Assembly (NCBI RefSeq): GCF_052324685.1
Contig: NC_135226.1
Coordinates: 18,038,889-18,102,888 of the forward strand
Direction of reading: 5' to 3'
Length of the DNA stretch: 64,000 bases
DNA from: Brachyhypopomus gauderio
Taxonomy: Eukaryota > Chordata > Actinopteri > Gymnotiformes > Hypopomidae
Of the stretch, positions 1 through 12,174 are shown in pieces; the stretch's first letter is position 1; the number at the start of each line of letters is the position of its first letter. A program made the position numbers and the translations under genes. The notes below the pieces were generated by a model. It ran no database searches and was not told the DNA's origin. It saw nothing but the letters and a program-made list of their open reading frames with translations.

Positions 1-192
1 GAGAGTGTGAGACATGCTTTTAAAGATTGAGTGAGAAAGTGTGAGACAGACATGCATTTAAGGAGAAAACAGAGACATGCAATTAAAGGATCTTTGCTGA
101 TCATTTATTGATAAAAGCATTAAAAGTCTTTGGCTGTGTTGTATTATTCATGCAAAATTTAAGTTTTTCTGAATAACAATGTAGCTAAAAGT

Positions 193-287
<95 letters not shown>

Positions 288-371
288 TAATAAGACCTTA
301 TTTCCTAAAGATACTGATACCTGCATGTTTCCTTCATGATGGTGCCACTGTCGTTTGCTTTGTGTGTGTAC

Positions 372-450
<79 letters not shown>

Positions 451-457
451 TGTGTGA
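193..457. repeat. CA and GT dinucleotide microsatellites
   Basis: An AC array (about 195-284, with one interruption near 232) is followed about 75 bases later by a TG array (about 361-457). The two are complementary in sense, so the pair could fold as an imperfect hairpin. Long open frames across them encode only His-Thr or Cys-Val repeats and are not genes. Confidence 0.97.
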
Positions 458-607
458 TTTTGCTTTGGTAATGGGTTCAGTGTTTCTAGTGTGTTGCCAG
501 TACATAAGAAATTCCCCAGTGTCCAATTAACTGTTCCAGTGTTATTATTAGATACACATGAGCTGCACTCAGTGGTGAGATCATGCTGCCCCTATCTGCA
601 GAAATGC

Positions 608-1767
608 TTCATCATCATAAACCCAGTCTCTACCTTCATCATCATAAACCCAGTCTCCGCCTTCATCATCATAAACCCAGTCTCCACCTTCATCATCATA
701 AACCCAGTCTCCACCTTCATCATCATAAACCCAGTCTCCGCCTTCATCATCATAAACCCAGTCTCCGCCTTCATCATCATAAACCCAGTCTCCATCTTCA
801 TCATCATAAACCCAGTCTCCACCTTCATCATCATTAACCCAGTCTCCACCTTCATGTTCATAAACCCAGTCTCCACCTTCATCATCATAAACCCAGTCTC
901 CACCTTCATCATCATAAACCCAGTCTCCACCTTCATCATCATAAACCCAGTCTCCACCTTCATCATCATAAACCCAGTCTCCGCCTTCATCATCATAAAC
1001 CCAGTCTCCGCCTTCATCATCATAAACCCAGTCTCCGCCTTCATCATCATAAACCCAGTCTCCACCTTCATCATCATAAACCCAGTCTCCACCTTCATCA
1101 TCATAAACCCAGTCTCCACCTTCATCATCATAAACCCAGTCTCCACCTTCATCATCATTAACCCAGTCTCCGCCTTCATCATCATAAACCCAGTCTCCAC
1201 CTTCATCATCATAAACCCAGTCTCCACCTTCATCATCATAAACCCAGTCTCCACCTTCATCATCATAAACCCAGTCTCCACCTTCATCATCATAAACCCA
1301 GTCTCCACCTTCATCATCATTAACCCAGTCTCCGCCTTCATCATCATAAACCCAGTCTCCACCTTCATCATCATAAACCCAGTCTCCACCTTCATCATCA
1401 TAAACCCAGTCTCCACCTTCATCATCATTAACCCAGTCTCCGCCTTCATCATCATAAACCCAGTCTCCACCTTCATCATCATAAACCCAGTCTCCACCTT
1501 CATCATCATAAACCCAGTCTCCACCTTCATCATCATAAACCCAGTCTCCACCTTCATCATCATTAACCCAGTCTCCGCCTTCATCATCATAAACCCAGTC
1601 TCCACCTTCATCATCATAAACCCAGTCTCCACCTTCATCATCATAAACCCAGTCTCCACCTTCATCATCATAAACCCAGTCTCCACCTTCATGTTCATAA
1701 TGGCCAGTCTCCGCCCTCATGTTCATAATGGCCAGTCTCCACCTTCATGTTCATAATGGCCAGTCTC
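608..1767. repeat. 27-bp minisatellite, about 43 units
   Basis: A 27-bp unit starting with TTCATCATCATAAACCCAG repeats exactly 40 times from 608 to 1687. Three longer variant units with TTCATGTTCATAATGG follow to about 1767. Units differ mainly at one CpG-type site (CCACC versus CCGCC) and at a T in place of an A near the middle. Because 27 is divisible by three, several frames stay open for 300-420 codons on both strands. These are by-products of the repeat, with no start context, splice logic or family resemblance to suggest a protein. Confidence 0.97.
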
Positions 1768-1875
1768 CTGTCTCTCTGTCCTCTTAAAAAAAAACACATT
1801 TTCCCACCCGTGCCCAGTCAGGCTCCTATGTCTTCATTTACATGTGGCAGGTAAACAAGGAGAGATGGATAGATC

Positions 1876-1876
<1 letters not shown>

Positions 1877-1914
<38 letters not shown>

Positions 1915-2093
1915 AATTGACTGGAGATAGAGAGAAATGGATTAGAGAGATACAAACAGAAATGGATATAGATGAGAAAGAAAGAAAAAAAGTCAAAGGC
2001 AAAGTGAACAAAGTCAACATGACCCTTATGTATGTGTGTGTGAGAGAGAGTGTGTGTGAGTGTGTGTGTGTGTGTGTATGTGTGTGTGTGTGT

Positions 2094-2132
<39 letters not shown>

Positions 2133-2248
2133 TGTGTGGTGTGTGTGTGTGTGTTGAGCTATACGCAGCGATGTATAGTTACACTTTGTGTGGGCAGGCT
2201 ATGTCTCAATCTAATAAGTCTGTGTGTTTTGGGGTGAGTGAGTGAGAG

Positions 2249-2293
<45 letters not shown>

Positions 2294-2526
2294 ATCATAC
2301 AGCATGATTAGTCTGCATAATTTCAGCTGTATCGTCTTGGCTGTAAACACAGCCAGCGTTCTGTGAGCATACATGCATGTATGTTGCATTTAAAAACTAA
2401 CACGTCTCTCCAAATGTCTTCATTCAATGAGTTGTTTATAAATCCATTTCCTTTGCTCCACTGATGTGAAGCGTGTTCCATATCAGTTCTACATCTGCAT
2501 AGAGAGCAAAAATATTTTGTGTGTAT

Positions 2527-2589
<63 letters not shown>

Positions 2590-2607
2590 AATGTGAGGGG
2601 GGGGGGG
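1877..2607. repeat. Cluster of GA, GT and G-run simple repeats
   Basis: Successive arrays: GA at about 1877-1915, GT (broken by TA) at about 2029-2154, GA at about 2242-2290, and GT at about 2519-2587 ending in a ten-base G run near 2598-2607. I see no gene between them. Confidence 0.95.
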
Positions 2608-2935
2608 GTCTGAGAGATACGGTGTGTTGGATGGACAATGTGTCTCATAGAACACAAAGAGCAGAGAACAGTGTAATAGTGTAATGGTAATAGTGTGTGA
2701 GAGTCAGAGGCAGATACACAGACATGTTTAGGTCATTAGCTTTGCTTGTCCTGCTACCATTTTATTTTTTGCATTAGATAAATTGTGCCCTCAGTCTGAC
2801 TCGTGATGGCCAAGTTGACCCATAATCTGTCTGAACTAAGGCGTTTCATTTGGGTTAGATGTCGACGCTGGAGTCCGCAGTTTCACAGCCGCAGTGAGTG
2901 TAACAAGAAATTAGTGACTCAGAAAGGTTTGGGCC

Positions 2936-3118
2936 ACACGCACGCGCACGCACACACACACGCACGCGCACACACACACGCACACACACACACACACGCA
3001 CGCGCACGCACACACGCACGCACGCACACACACACGCACGCACGCGCACACACACACGCACGCATGCACACACACACACACGCACACACACACGCACGCG
3101 CACACACACACACATGCA

Positions 3119-3159
<41 letters not shown>
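2936..3159. repeat. CA/CG alternating purine-pyrimidine tract
   Basis: About 220 bases of unbroken alternating pyrimidine-purine sequence, CACACA interspersed with CACGCACGCG. The embedded CpG steps set it apart from plain CA microsatellites and make it a strong candidate for left-handed (Z) DNA. Confidence 0.95.
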
Positions 3160-3161
<2 letters not shown>

Positions 3162-4160
3162 GTGCTACTTAATAGTATATCAAACAGTCAGATCACACTG
3201 CTGAAGGTCCCACACTGAGGCCCCGTACTGACATGCTGGGCTCTACCGCGGTATGCAGCACTAGGGCCGGTGTGCCAGGCAGGGTCCAAGCCCGGTGCTG
3301 ATTCAACACCGGAAATGCTATCCAGTGTAAGTGCATGCTTACTGTGGCTCTATAAAACCTGTTGTCAAGCAGAAGATGTTGGGTCTGTGGCAGGAACAGC
3401 GGTGGTACCGACCCAGAGAAGGAACCACGCTCAAGGATCCACGCAGAGACAAGATTCAGATCCCCCAGAACCTTCAAGGTGACCATGAACGGACAATCCC
3501 ATCAAAAACCAAGGTGGCAGGTTCTTACCCAGTTCTCCTAGTTCTTTGTGAGCGTGTAGTTTACATCATCCCCTTTAAATGCTTTTCAAAGTATGTGCAG
3601 TAAGTTCACACATACACACGCACACACACACAATGTGAATGTGAGATCCTCGTATTACACTGATATCTGTGTATCGTCTTTCATCAGATGATTTTAAAAA
3701 GAAAAGCTACCTTGGTCTGGTTGCCTGCCATCAAACACTAACAGAATTCTGACTAGAGGCTACGTAAAACTACATTCGCATCATTTGATCGATGTGTGAC
3801 TTTCAGCGCGACTTACAAAAGTGCTTTGTAATTTCTATCAAATACATATCCTCATGTGAGAACGGATAGGTCAGTGATAAAAATCAGGCTAAAGTCTGGC
3901 TAGAATGAAAAGATGATGCATTTTTTACATGTCTAAGTCCTTAGTGACTCAGGGGTGAGTGTTGTCTTCATTCGAGGACAGCCAGTGTCTCAGAGGTATA
4001 CTGAGACATTGAGACACTGAGAGCCAGAGAGAGACTGAGTCACAGGAACGTGACATGATATTATAAAAGCTGTTAGCGTTTTTATATAACTTTTTATATA
4101 TTCACTTTGATGTTTTATTCTCATTTTATTATTGTTATTCAAAAAAATGTTATTGCCAGA
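3160..4160. other. No gene recognised
   Basis: Unique-looking sequence with only short open frames (for example 3193-3486 minus, 3331-3603 plus). None resembles a known family or carries a splice-compatible exon pattern. A short CA array lies near 3613-3632. Confidence 0.6.
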
Positions 4161-4319
4161 TGATTGCAGGGCCTGTTTTTTCTGTTACTGTTCCTTTCTA
4201 AGGTTTTATCTTTATATTATGAAGTCAGTTTTTATCTTTGGTTTAATAATTTAGATAATTACTTAATTTTCATAAAAAATACTGTAATACACATTGTAAT
4301 TTGCATTTCCGTGTTTCTT

Positions 4320-4536
4320 CATTCCTATGTAGAGGAGGATGGGTTCCCTTTTGAGTCTTGGTCCTCCTGAGGTTTCTTCCTATTCTCCACCATCATAGGG
4401 AGCCTCTGGCTTGCTCATTAGGGATTTGGACCCATAGTATTGTTAACCTTGTAAATCCTGTAAAGCTGCTTTGTGACAACATGTGTTGTGAAAAGCGCTA
4501 TACAAATAAATTTTGATTGATTGATTGATTGATATG
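4320..4536 (+). mobile_element. 3' tail of an L2/SINE-type retroelement
   Basis: Contains the familiar fish retroelement 3' end: a GAGGATGGGTTCCC-like box, GCTCATTAGGGAT, GTAAAGCTGCTTTGTGACAA, and AAAAGCGCTATACAAATAAA, ending in a GATT tetranucleotide tail. No coding part remains upstream. This tail is typical of elements abundant in ostariophysan fish, which is inference from memory of such repeats. Confidence 0.75.
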
Positions 4537-5097
4537 TACCATCACATGTGAGAGTCTGTTTTATAAGCACATTTTAGGAGATGACATGACAAATACATTT
4601 TCTTATAAAGGGTTTTACCTGGTTGAGATGTGGACAAGGACAAAGACCGTGGTCCGATACTGGCCTCTAGTGGGCAGATGTGCCAAGTGCAGTGAGTAGG
4701 CTCCCTCCGTCTCAGGGCCTCACTTGGAATAAAGAGAAGAAAACGAACAGAAATGCACTGGACAGAATATAATGGTGGGCTTCTGAGTTCAGAGTGAGAT
4801 GTTTTGATGTGGGTTTCACTTTGTCAGAGAACTGATGTACACGTCCACCATCTTTCTCACATTTCCTGTGGAAGTGCTCTATCATTTTCAAGAGGCCCCT
4901 GTCAAATCTCCTATTCTGTCTAGAGAAAACGCATTGTCAGTCTTAAATTGTCTTAATTGTCACTCTTTCCTTTTCTGTTATGATCTATATTTTTCCCTGG
5001 TTGCCTCCCAGCATTGAAAGTGACTTTATTTATTTGGAAACAACAATCCTGACTCTTCGGTACTGGGGAGTGATTTGAGCATGTTTCAGACATTTAG

Positions 5098-5682
5098 TCT
5101 GATTACATCACTCCCTAAATGTCTGATACATGATCACATAACTCCCTAAATGTCTGAAACATGCTCACGTAACTCCCTAAATGTCTAATACATGCTCACA
5201 TAACTCCCTAAATGTCTGATACATGATCACATCACTCCTTAAATGACTGATACATGTTCACATCGCTCCCTAAATGTCTGATACATGCTCACATCACTCC
5301 CTAAATGTCTGATACATGCTCACATCACTCCCTAAATGTCTAATACATGCTCACATTACTCCCTAAATGTCTGATACATGCTTACATCACTCCCTAAATG
5401 TCTGATACATGCTCATATCACTCCCTAAATGTCTTATACATGCTCACATCACTCCCTAAATGTCTTATACATGCTCACATCACTCCCTAAATGTCTGATA
5501 CATGCTCACATCACTCCCTAAATGTCTGATACATGCTCACAACACTCCCTAAATGTCTGATACATGCTCACATCACTCCCTAAATGTCTGATACATGATC
5601 ACATCACTCCCTAAATGTCTGATACATGATCACATCACTCCCTAAATGTCTGATACATGATCACATCACTCCCTAAATGTAG
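5098..5682. repeat. 31-bp minisatellite, about 18 units
   Basis: Tandem unit of 31 bp containing CACTCCCTAAATGTCTGATA followed by CATGCTCACAT. Substitutions are few and scattered. There are no spacers between units, so it is not a CRISPR-type array. Confidence 0.96.
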
Positions 5683-6032
5683 CTGATCATCCCCTTCATG
5701 CTACACACTGCACACCTATACAACACGTTTGGCAACAAATAACTGAACACGTTTGCTCTCATCTGGGCTGCCAGGTTTCAACTACACCATCTCTTTGCCA
5801 CATTGCTCTCACTGCCCTCAGTCAGTGCGTCCACAACACACATATTCTCATCACTATCACAGAGGAAAAGTCTACTGAACTGGCAACCTAGGAAAAAGAC
5901 CATGATGCAACGGGGATTTTATAGAACATATCCAACATCACTCAACATCATGATGGAGACTTTTTAATACAACCCTCTCTCCATAAATATCTGAAAACAT
6001 ACCTGCCATTTTATCAGCCTCAAACACACTGC

Positions 6033-6834
6033 TCATCCACCATCATCATAAACACTGGTGTACCACAAGGCTGTGTGTCGAGTCCCTTTCTGTACTTCCT
6101 CTTCACCTATGACTGCAAACCTGCCGATGGTTCCAACGTCATCATTAAGTTTGCAGATGAAACCACGGTGATCGGCCTCATCAAAGACAGCAATGAGACT
6201 GCCTACAGGGAGGAGGTGGATCGTCTGGCTGAGTGGTGCGACACTAACAACCTCAAGCTGAACACTGAGAAAACCAAAGAGCTCATCGTGGACTTCAGAA
6301 GGAATGCTGACCCACATCCACCCATCCACATCAAAGGGACGGCTGTGAAGCATGTGAACAGCTTCAAGTTCCTTGGCGTCCACATCTCTGAGGATCTCAC
6401 TTGGATGACCAGCTGCTCCAAGCTGGTTAAAAAAGCCAACCAGCACCTCTTTTTTCTGAGGACTTTGAAAAAGAACCACCTGACCTCAGACATCCTGGTG
6501 AACTTTTACCGCTGCACCATTGAGAGCATCCTGACCAACTGCATCACAGTACGGGTACGGGTGCTGCTCTGCCACAGACCGGAAGGCGCTGCAAAGGGTG
6601 GTGAAAGTCGCCCAGCGCATCATTGGAGCACCACTTCCTGGCGTAGAGGACATCTACAGGAAGCGGTGTATGAAAAGGGCTTGGAAAAAAATAAAGGATC
6701 CCAGCCACCCAACACAAAAACCTTTTAACCTCATGCCCTCTGGGAGGCGTTACAGGTGCCTCCGGACTAAGACCACCAGGTACCGGAACAGTTTCTTCCC
6801 AAAAGCTGTCACACTCCTGAACTCTGCCTCCTGA
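6033..6834 (+). mobile_element. Non-LTR retrotransposon reverse transcriptase fragment (Rex/CR1/L2-like)
   Basis: The translated product shows the reverse transcriptase order GVPQGCVSSP, then FADETTVIG at the catalytic box, then KTKELIVDFRR and FKFLGVHISEDLTW, and FYRCTIESILTNC. The reading frame moves near 6560-6600: the C-terminal part (QRIIGAPLPGVEDIY to LPSGRRY-like) continues in another frame and ends at 6834. The normal FADD or YADD box reads FADE, so the second catalytic aspartate is lost. The copy is 5' truncated, frameshifted and inactive. An AT array follows at about 6917-6959. Confidence 0.9.
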
Positions 6835-6912
6835 ATTCAAACAATAACACTGGTCTGAACCCCAACACATACATTAAACACCACCGAACACTTTAAAACG
6901 TCACTACCAGTT

Positions 6913-6913
<1 letters not shown>

Positions 6914-6960
<47 letters not shown>
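6914..6960. repeat. AT dinucleotide microsatellite
   Basis: About 22 uninterrupted AT units just after the reverse transcriptase fragment. Confidence 0.95.
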
Positions 6961-6964
<4 letters not shown>

Positions 6965-7197
6965 TATATACACATACATATGTCCACCATAGTATATTGA
7001 CTGTATAATATATTTTTTAATACTCTGTATATTACTGTAATAACCTATACTACCTCAATAATTTTACATATTTATATTCTGAATAAGCACTTCTGGATGG
7101 ATGCAAATTACATTTCATATGCAATGACAACAAAGTTGAATCTCATCTCATTATATTGAAAAAATATATAAAGTTGTTTTATGCATGTTTATTTCAC

Positions 7198-8433
7198 ACT
7201 ATCCGAAGATCCCATTAGGTCTGCAAGGCGTGGCGTGCGTGCGTGCGTGTGGGTAACGCACTAGGGGCGGGAGACACTGCAGGCGTCATCCTCACTAGCA
7301 AGGTCTCTCTCATCTGCAGAGGTGACAAAACAACTTCATTCACACATACCTCATATTTAATTGGTTATACAATTATCAATTTCAAGCTCTGTGGGGCTTA
7401 AACACTTTTCTCAAACACTTTCAGCTGTTCTGGCCATCATTCAGGGTCTTGTGCTTGGCTCAACTAAAACAGTCATCGACTTCATGTTCACCTCAGATGA
7501 GTATGTCTTTCTTAATTGTTCAGAGTGTTCTCCTTTTTGGGGGCATTTTTGACATTCAAATCTGTTACTACGTGTTGACATTAACCATTAATCTTAATAA
7601 AATCCTCCAAACACTTCTTTTAAACACCTGTTATGTGACCATCCACTTTCAGGAGCATAGCGGAGTTGGTTTCTGAACTCATGACTCTCTACTGCCCTCT
7701 TCAGTTCTTTAATGGGATTTCGGTGAGTTCTCGGGTGGCTTAGCGGAAGTAAGATGCTCTCGTTCGTTCAGCAGTTTCACCTCACTTCCTTCTTTTACAC
7801 GAATGAAACTATTTAACCGAATGGGGCAAACACAGACAGCACTGAGCAGTTTATTGTAAGCAGTGCTGTAGTAACACACATCTCATCGTTAACAGGGTTC
7901 TGGTTGGGCCTTTTGGTGGCTGTCTTCCTGTTGGCGATTTTTTCATCTTAATCGTCTTCAAATTAAACTGGAAGAAGATAACAGAGGAGGTATGACCTAG
8001 TGGATCTAGATGTCTCGTTAATATTCATATTTGCGGACTCATTTCATGATTAAAAACTGAATATTCGTTGCTGAGGAAGGCTATTGACCGTGCTGGATTG
8101 GGGAAGAACACTTCTGTGAGGCACCCAGAGCTTCGATCCAGTCATCGACTCTCTGATAGCTTCTACATCGCCATGAGTAACTGAGAGATATCATTCTCAT
8201 CTAAATTACCTGTAAAACTCCTTTTAGCACTTAAATGATTTTAAAAAATCAAATATTATACATTTTTGCTAATTATTGTATCCAATCCTCAAATGACCAT
8301 GCACAAACATTTTGAGCTATGTTCTTTCGTGGCCAGAATGGGACCAGCTACCAGGCCATGACCTATCGAGTCCAGGAGGAGGAGAAGACCAGCTCAGAGG
8401 CTCAGGAGAGTCTGAGAGGAGATCTCGTGCTGT
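7198..8433 (+). pseudogene. SLC47A (MATE) pseudogene copy A, 3' exons only
   Basis: Matched exon by exon to the intact minus-strand gene at 27531-37372. Exon 11-like sequence ends at 7321 and keeps VGNALGAGDTA, degraded upstream. Exon 12 is 7425-7500 (76 nt, same length as intact). Exon 13 is 7653-7722 (70 nt, same). Exon 14 is absent: the sequence jumps from its upstream intron to its downstream intron near 7790. Exon 15 is 7896-7989 (94 nt against 95): one T is missing from the T run near 7940, giving an immediate TAA. Exon 16 starts at 8337. Exons 1-10 are missing. The part from about 7583 is a near-copy of 25579-26603. With an exon lost and a frameshift it cannot make a transporter. Confidence 0.88.
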
Positions 8434-8629
8434 GGCTAATCTCTTTCCCCCGAGGGGCCTGAAGACAGTTTCAACTCTGATCACCAAACAGTGCTGTGTT
8501 TGTGTCCGCAGCTCGCGTGCCGCTTCCTGAATTTCCATCTTTTCTTTGTGATCACAATGTTATGCGGGCGTTTGGGGAACACAGTGTTAGCTGGCTACGG
8601 AATGGCTTCTGCTGTGAGTCCACCCACCA

Positions 8630-8878
8630 CACCCCAACCCCCACGCACCCCAACCCCCCAAACCCCCACGCACCCCTACCCCCCAACCCCCACGCACCCC
8701 AACCCCCCAACCCCCACGCACCCCTACCCCCAAACCCCCACGCACCCCTACCCCCAAACCCCCACGCACCCCTACCCCCAAACCCCCACGCACCCCAACC
8801 CCCCAACCCCCACGCACCCCTACCCCCCAACCCCCACGCACCCCTACCCCCCAACCCCCACGCACCCCTACCCCCCAC
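8630..8878. repeat. C-rich 24-bp minisatellite
   Basis: About ten units of CCCCAACCCCCACGCACCCC plus a short TACC segment, beginning 17 bases after the donor of pseudo-exon 2. The complementary strand carries repeated runs of four to six guanines, a pattern that favours G-quadruplex formation. Confidence 0.95.
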
Positions 8879-9009
8879 ATCACCCTACTGCTCTTGTCAA
8901 TACTTTTACAGATTGGACAAACAAAAGATTAACTTCCAGCTTCCATTTTCTATGGAGGAATAGAACTCCGCAATAGTGTCACTGTTTCGCTTCACATGAG
9001 TGATTTTCA

Positions 9010-9013
<4 letters not shown>

Positions 9014-9048
<35 letters not shown>

Positions 9049-11113
9049 CTTTATTTGTATAGCACCTTTCATACATACATGCAACTCAAAGTGCTTTACA
9101 GTATAAATAAAAGAAAGATAAAAAGGAGATAAGACAAAAATTTAAGATAAAAAGAAAACGAACAATAAAATAATTAAATAAAGTGACAAATTATAAAATA
9201 ATAGACTAAAGTAGATAAGATTGAATGTAATAAGGAAAATAAGATTGAGTTTCTTAACTAAAAGCAGATCTAAACAGGAATGTTTTTAGACTGTTCTTGA
9301 AACTATGCAGGGATGAAATGCCTCTGAGCTCTTCAGGAAGAGAATTCCAGAGCTTTGGGCCATAGTGACTAAAAGCACCCTCGCCAATCTTTAATTGGCT
9401 TTTAGGAATCACCAGTAGATTACTGTTTGAAGACCTGAGAGACCTGACTGGAACATATCTAACCATCATTTCACTGAGGTAAAGAGGGGCAAGACCATGA
9501 TGACATTTAAAAACCATGACTAGAACCTTAAAATCTATTCTAAAGCTGACAGGTAACCAGTGTAGTGAGTGGAGTGCAGGTGTAATATGATCTCTCTTTC
9601 TCCTGCGGGTCAGAACCCTTGCAGCCGCATTCTGAACTCGCTGTAGGTGCGAAATAGAGCTCTTTGGAAGAGCAGATAGAACAGCGTTACAATAATCTAG
9701 CCTTGATGTGATAAATGCATGGACAAGTTTTTCACTGTCAGCAGGAGAGAGCATATCTCGGACCTTAGCGATGTTTCAAAGGTGAAAGTAAGCTGTCTTG
9801 CATGTAGTCATGATGTGTGATTTGAAGCTGAGCTCATTATCAAAGGTGACTCCCAAGTTCTTAACACATTGTCTGGCATTCAGATTCATTTGATTTAAAT
9901 AAGTCTGGACATCATTCCTTTGTGAATCACTGCCAAGAACAAGAACCTCTGTCTTCTGTTTATTTAACTGCAGAAAATTGTCAGACATCCATGTCTGTAT
10001 ATCATCTATACAGTCAAACAGTGAGCAAATAGATTTTAGGGCTTTAGGTTCTAGCGAAATATAAAGTTGAGTGTCATCTGCATATTGATGATAACTAATA
10101 CCATGTTTATTAATGATATGTGGTAACGGAAGCATATATAGATTGAATAGTAATGGCCCAAGAATTGATCCTTGGGGGACACCACAAGTTATTTTTTGAT
10201 GTGTGGAGGAAGAGGTACCTAATGCTACATAGTAATCACGCCCGGTTAGGTACGATCTAAACCAGTCTAAGACTAAGCCACTAAGGCCTACCCAGCTCTG
10301 TAGTCGATCAAGAAGTATTTCATGATCAACGGTGTCAAAAGCGGCGCTTAAATCTAGCAGAAAAGGACTGAGAGTTTGCCTGCATCCTTATTCAATCTCA
10401 AGTCATTTACTACCTTAACAAGGGCTGTTTCGGTGCTGTGGAGAGCTCTGAAACCAGATTGAAAAGTGTCATTTATTTGATTTACTTACTTTTTCAATGA
10501 TTTTGCTAAGAAAGGAAAGATTAGATATAGGTTGATAATTATTGAGAATTGTGGGATCAAGAGTTCTGTTCTTTAATAGTGGTTTAACCATTGCAGTTTT
10601 AAAAAATTTGGGGAATTCACCCAATTGCAGAGACTGATTAACAATCGTTAGAACTTAATTTGCTAATGAGCTCAGAACCTGCTTGAAAAAGCACGTTGGT
10701 AAAGGGTCCAGTTCACAAGTAGAGGATTTTAGTGATGAAATCACATCAAGTAGTGTTACCATGTCAATGTCTTGGAAATTAGACATTTTGAAGTTAGGCT
10801 GAGTAACTGATATAAGGGTTGATAGTCTATTAGTGCTTGTTGCTATGTCCTGCCTTATACTAGTAATCTTGTCCCTAAAAAATATTGCAAACTCATCACA
10901 TTTTTCAACTGAAACAGTCTCAGGGAAGACACAGGAGGTGGGGTTTACTAGCTGATCTATACTTCTGAACAAGGCAGCTGAGTTATTATTGGATGAATTG
11001 ATTAAGGTAGAGAAATAGTTCTTCCTTGCTGATTTCACTTCACTGTTGTAATTCTGCAATGTTGTTTTATAAATATCAAAATGTACTTGCAATTTTGACC
11101 TTCGCCAATTCAA
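9014..11113 (-). mobile_element. L2-type LINE, 5' truncated, reversed inside SLC47A pseudogene intron 2
   Basis: On the minus strand, reading from 11113 down: a linker region with FRDKITSIRQDI (10655-11113), the reverse transcriptase segment with FDTVDHEILLDRLQSW and GVPQGSILGPLLFNLYM-like sequence (about 10380-10140), the YADDTQLYIS catalytic box (about 10085), LGVTFDNELSFKSHI, then the C-terminal domain SRLDYCNAVL to LPEELR (9254-9754). The frame breaks several times, so no full ORF2 remains. The 3' end has the fish tail sequence with TTTATTTGTATAGCACCTTT on the plus strand and an ATT array (about 9014-9049), expected for a 3' tail in this orientation. Confidence 0.92.
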
Positions 11114-11524
11114 CTTTTAAATTCATTTCTTTTTCAGACAATAAATGTAACAACCGCAGCGACTGGATTGGGCCTAGCTTTGGCGTGCGATACACTGGTT
11201 TCACAGGTATATGAATTATATAATTGGTTCACTCACTGGTAATGACCCCATTCAGAATGTCATGAACTGCAGTATTTGAAATGTTTTGAATGCTACTTCA
11301 TTTGTTTATACAACAACAAAAGAAAAAAACCCCAAAGCAGTCCAGACCCAAACAGAAATGGGCCAGAATGGACCCGTGTAGGCCTTTCACCAATGAAAGA
11401 GTGCTAAATAGACTTCCGCTGGCCCATGTCCTCGTGCCCAGACGTTCGGGAGCAAGAACCTGCTACAGGTGGGGGTGATTCTGCAGAGGGGCATTCTGAT
11501 CCTTCTGCTCTTCTGCCTGCCCTG

Positions 11525-11604
11525 CTGGGCCCTGCTCATCAACACCCAGTCCCTTCACCTCCAGCTGGGCCCTGCTCATCAACACCCAGTCCCTCCTCCT
11601 CCTG
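11525..11604 (+). repeat. 40-bp tandem duplication within pseudo-exon 4
   Basis: Bases 11525-11564 and 11565-11604 are adjacent near-identical copies, both starting CTGGGCCCTGCTCATCAACA. The length is not a multiple of three, so the codons for the WALLINTQ segment are repeated out of frame. Removing one copy restores the 149-nt exon length of the intact gene. Confidence 0.95.
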
Positions 11605-11842
11605 CTGGGCCAGGAGCCCGAGGTGGCCAGGTAACTAATATATACTTCACATGTTGCCAGAAAACAATGCCAAATTTTAGATGAATTATATATTAAACCC
11701 CTTTACAAATGTAAGTAATATTGAGACAGTGTGGTAATTTGAAGTCTGGCCAATTCAACCTGTCCAATCCAATAATACTGATTTGAAAAGGATATGTATG
11801 GATATTCAGTTTATCATAAATATACTAAATATATGTTTAGAT

Positions 11843-12174
11843 CAGGTATCACCAAATGGCGGACCGCGGTCCGGATCCGGACCCGAACGCCGTCCTGTCC
11901 GGACCCAATCACATTCCTGATTAACTGGATACGGACCCAAATGCCAAAAAAATTTTAACGGGAGACTATATTTTAAAACGGAGAATTTATTTTCAGACGA
12001 GTGTTACGTTCACCACCCATTTGAGTGTTACGTTCAACCCCCCCCGCTCAACAACTTTCGTTCGCCACCCCCCCCCCCCGCTCAACAACTTTCGTTCGCC
12101 ACCGCGAACCCGGACCTAAGGTCTGAGCTATCTGCCAAAAATGGACCGCGGAAAGATTTAATTGATTACCCCTG
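11843..12174. mobile_element. Miniature hAT element, copy 1 (332 bp)
   Basis: Begins CAGGTATCACCAAATGG and ends GATTACCCCTG, imperfect terminal inverted repeats of the CAGGGGT hAT type. It is bounded by a perfect 8-bp target-site duplication GTTTAGAT at 11835-11842 and 12175-12182. It carries inner GGACCGCGG motifs near both ends and no coding sequence, so it is non-autonomous. Confidence 0.92.

Noticed and set aside
581-1756. Four open frames of 85-421 codons as genes
   Set aside because: They are translations of a 27-bp tandem repeat in different frames and on both strands; no unique sequence or domain.
608-5682. CRISPR-like arrays at 608-1767 and 5098-5682
   Set aside because: Units are head to tail with no spacers, and the genome is a vertebrate.
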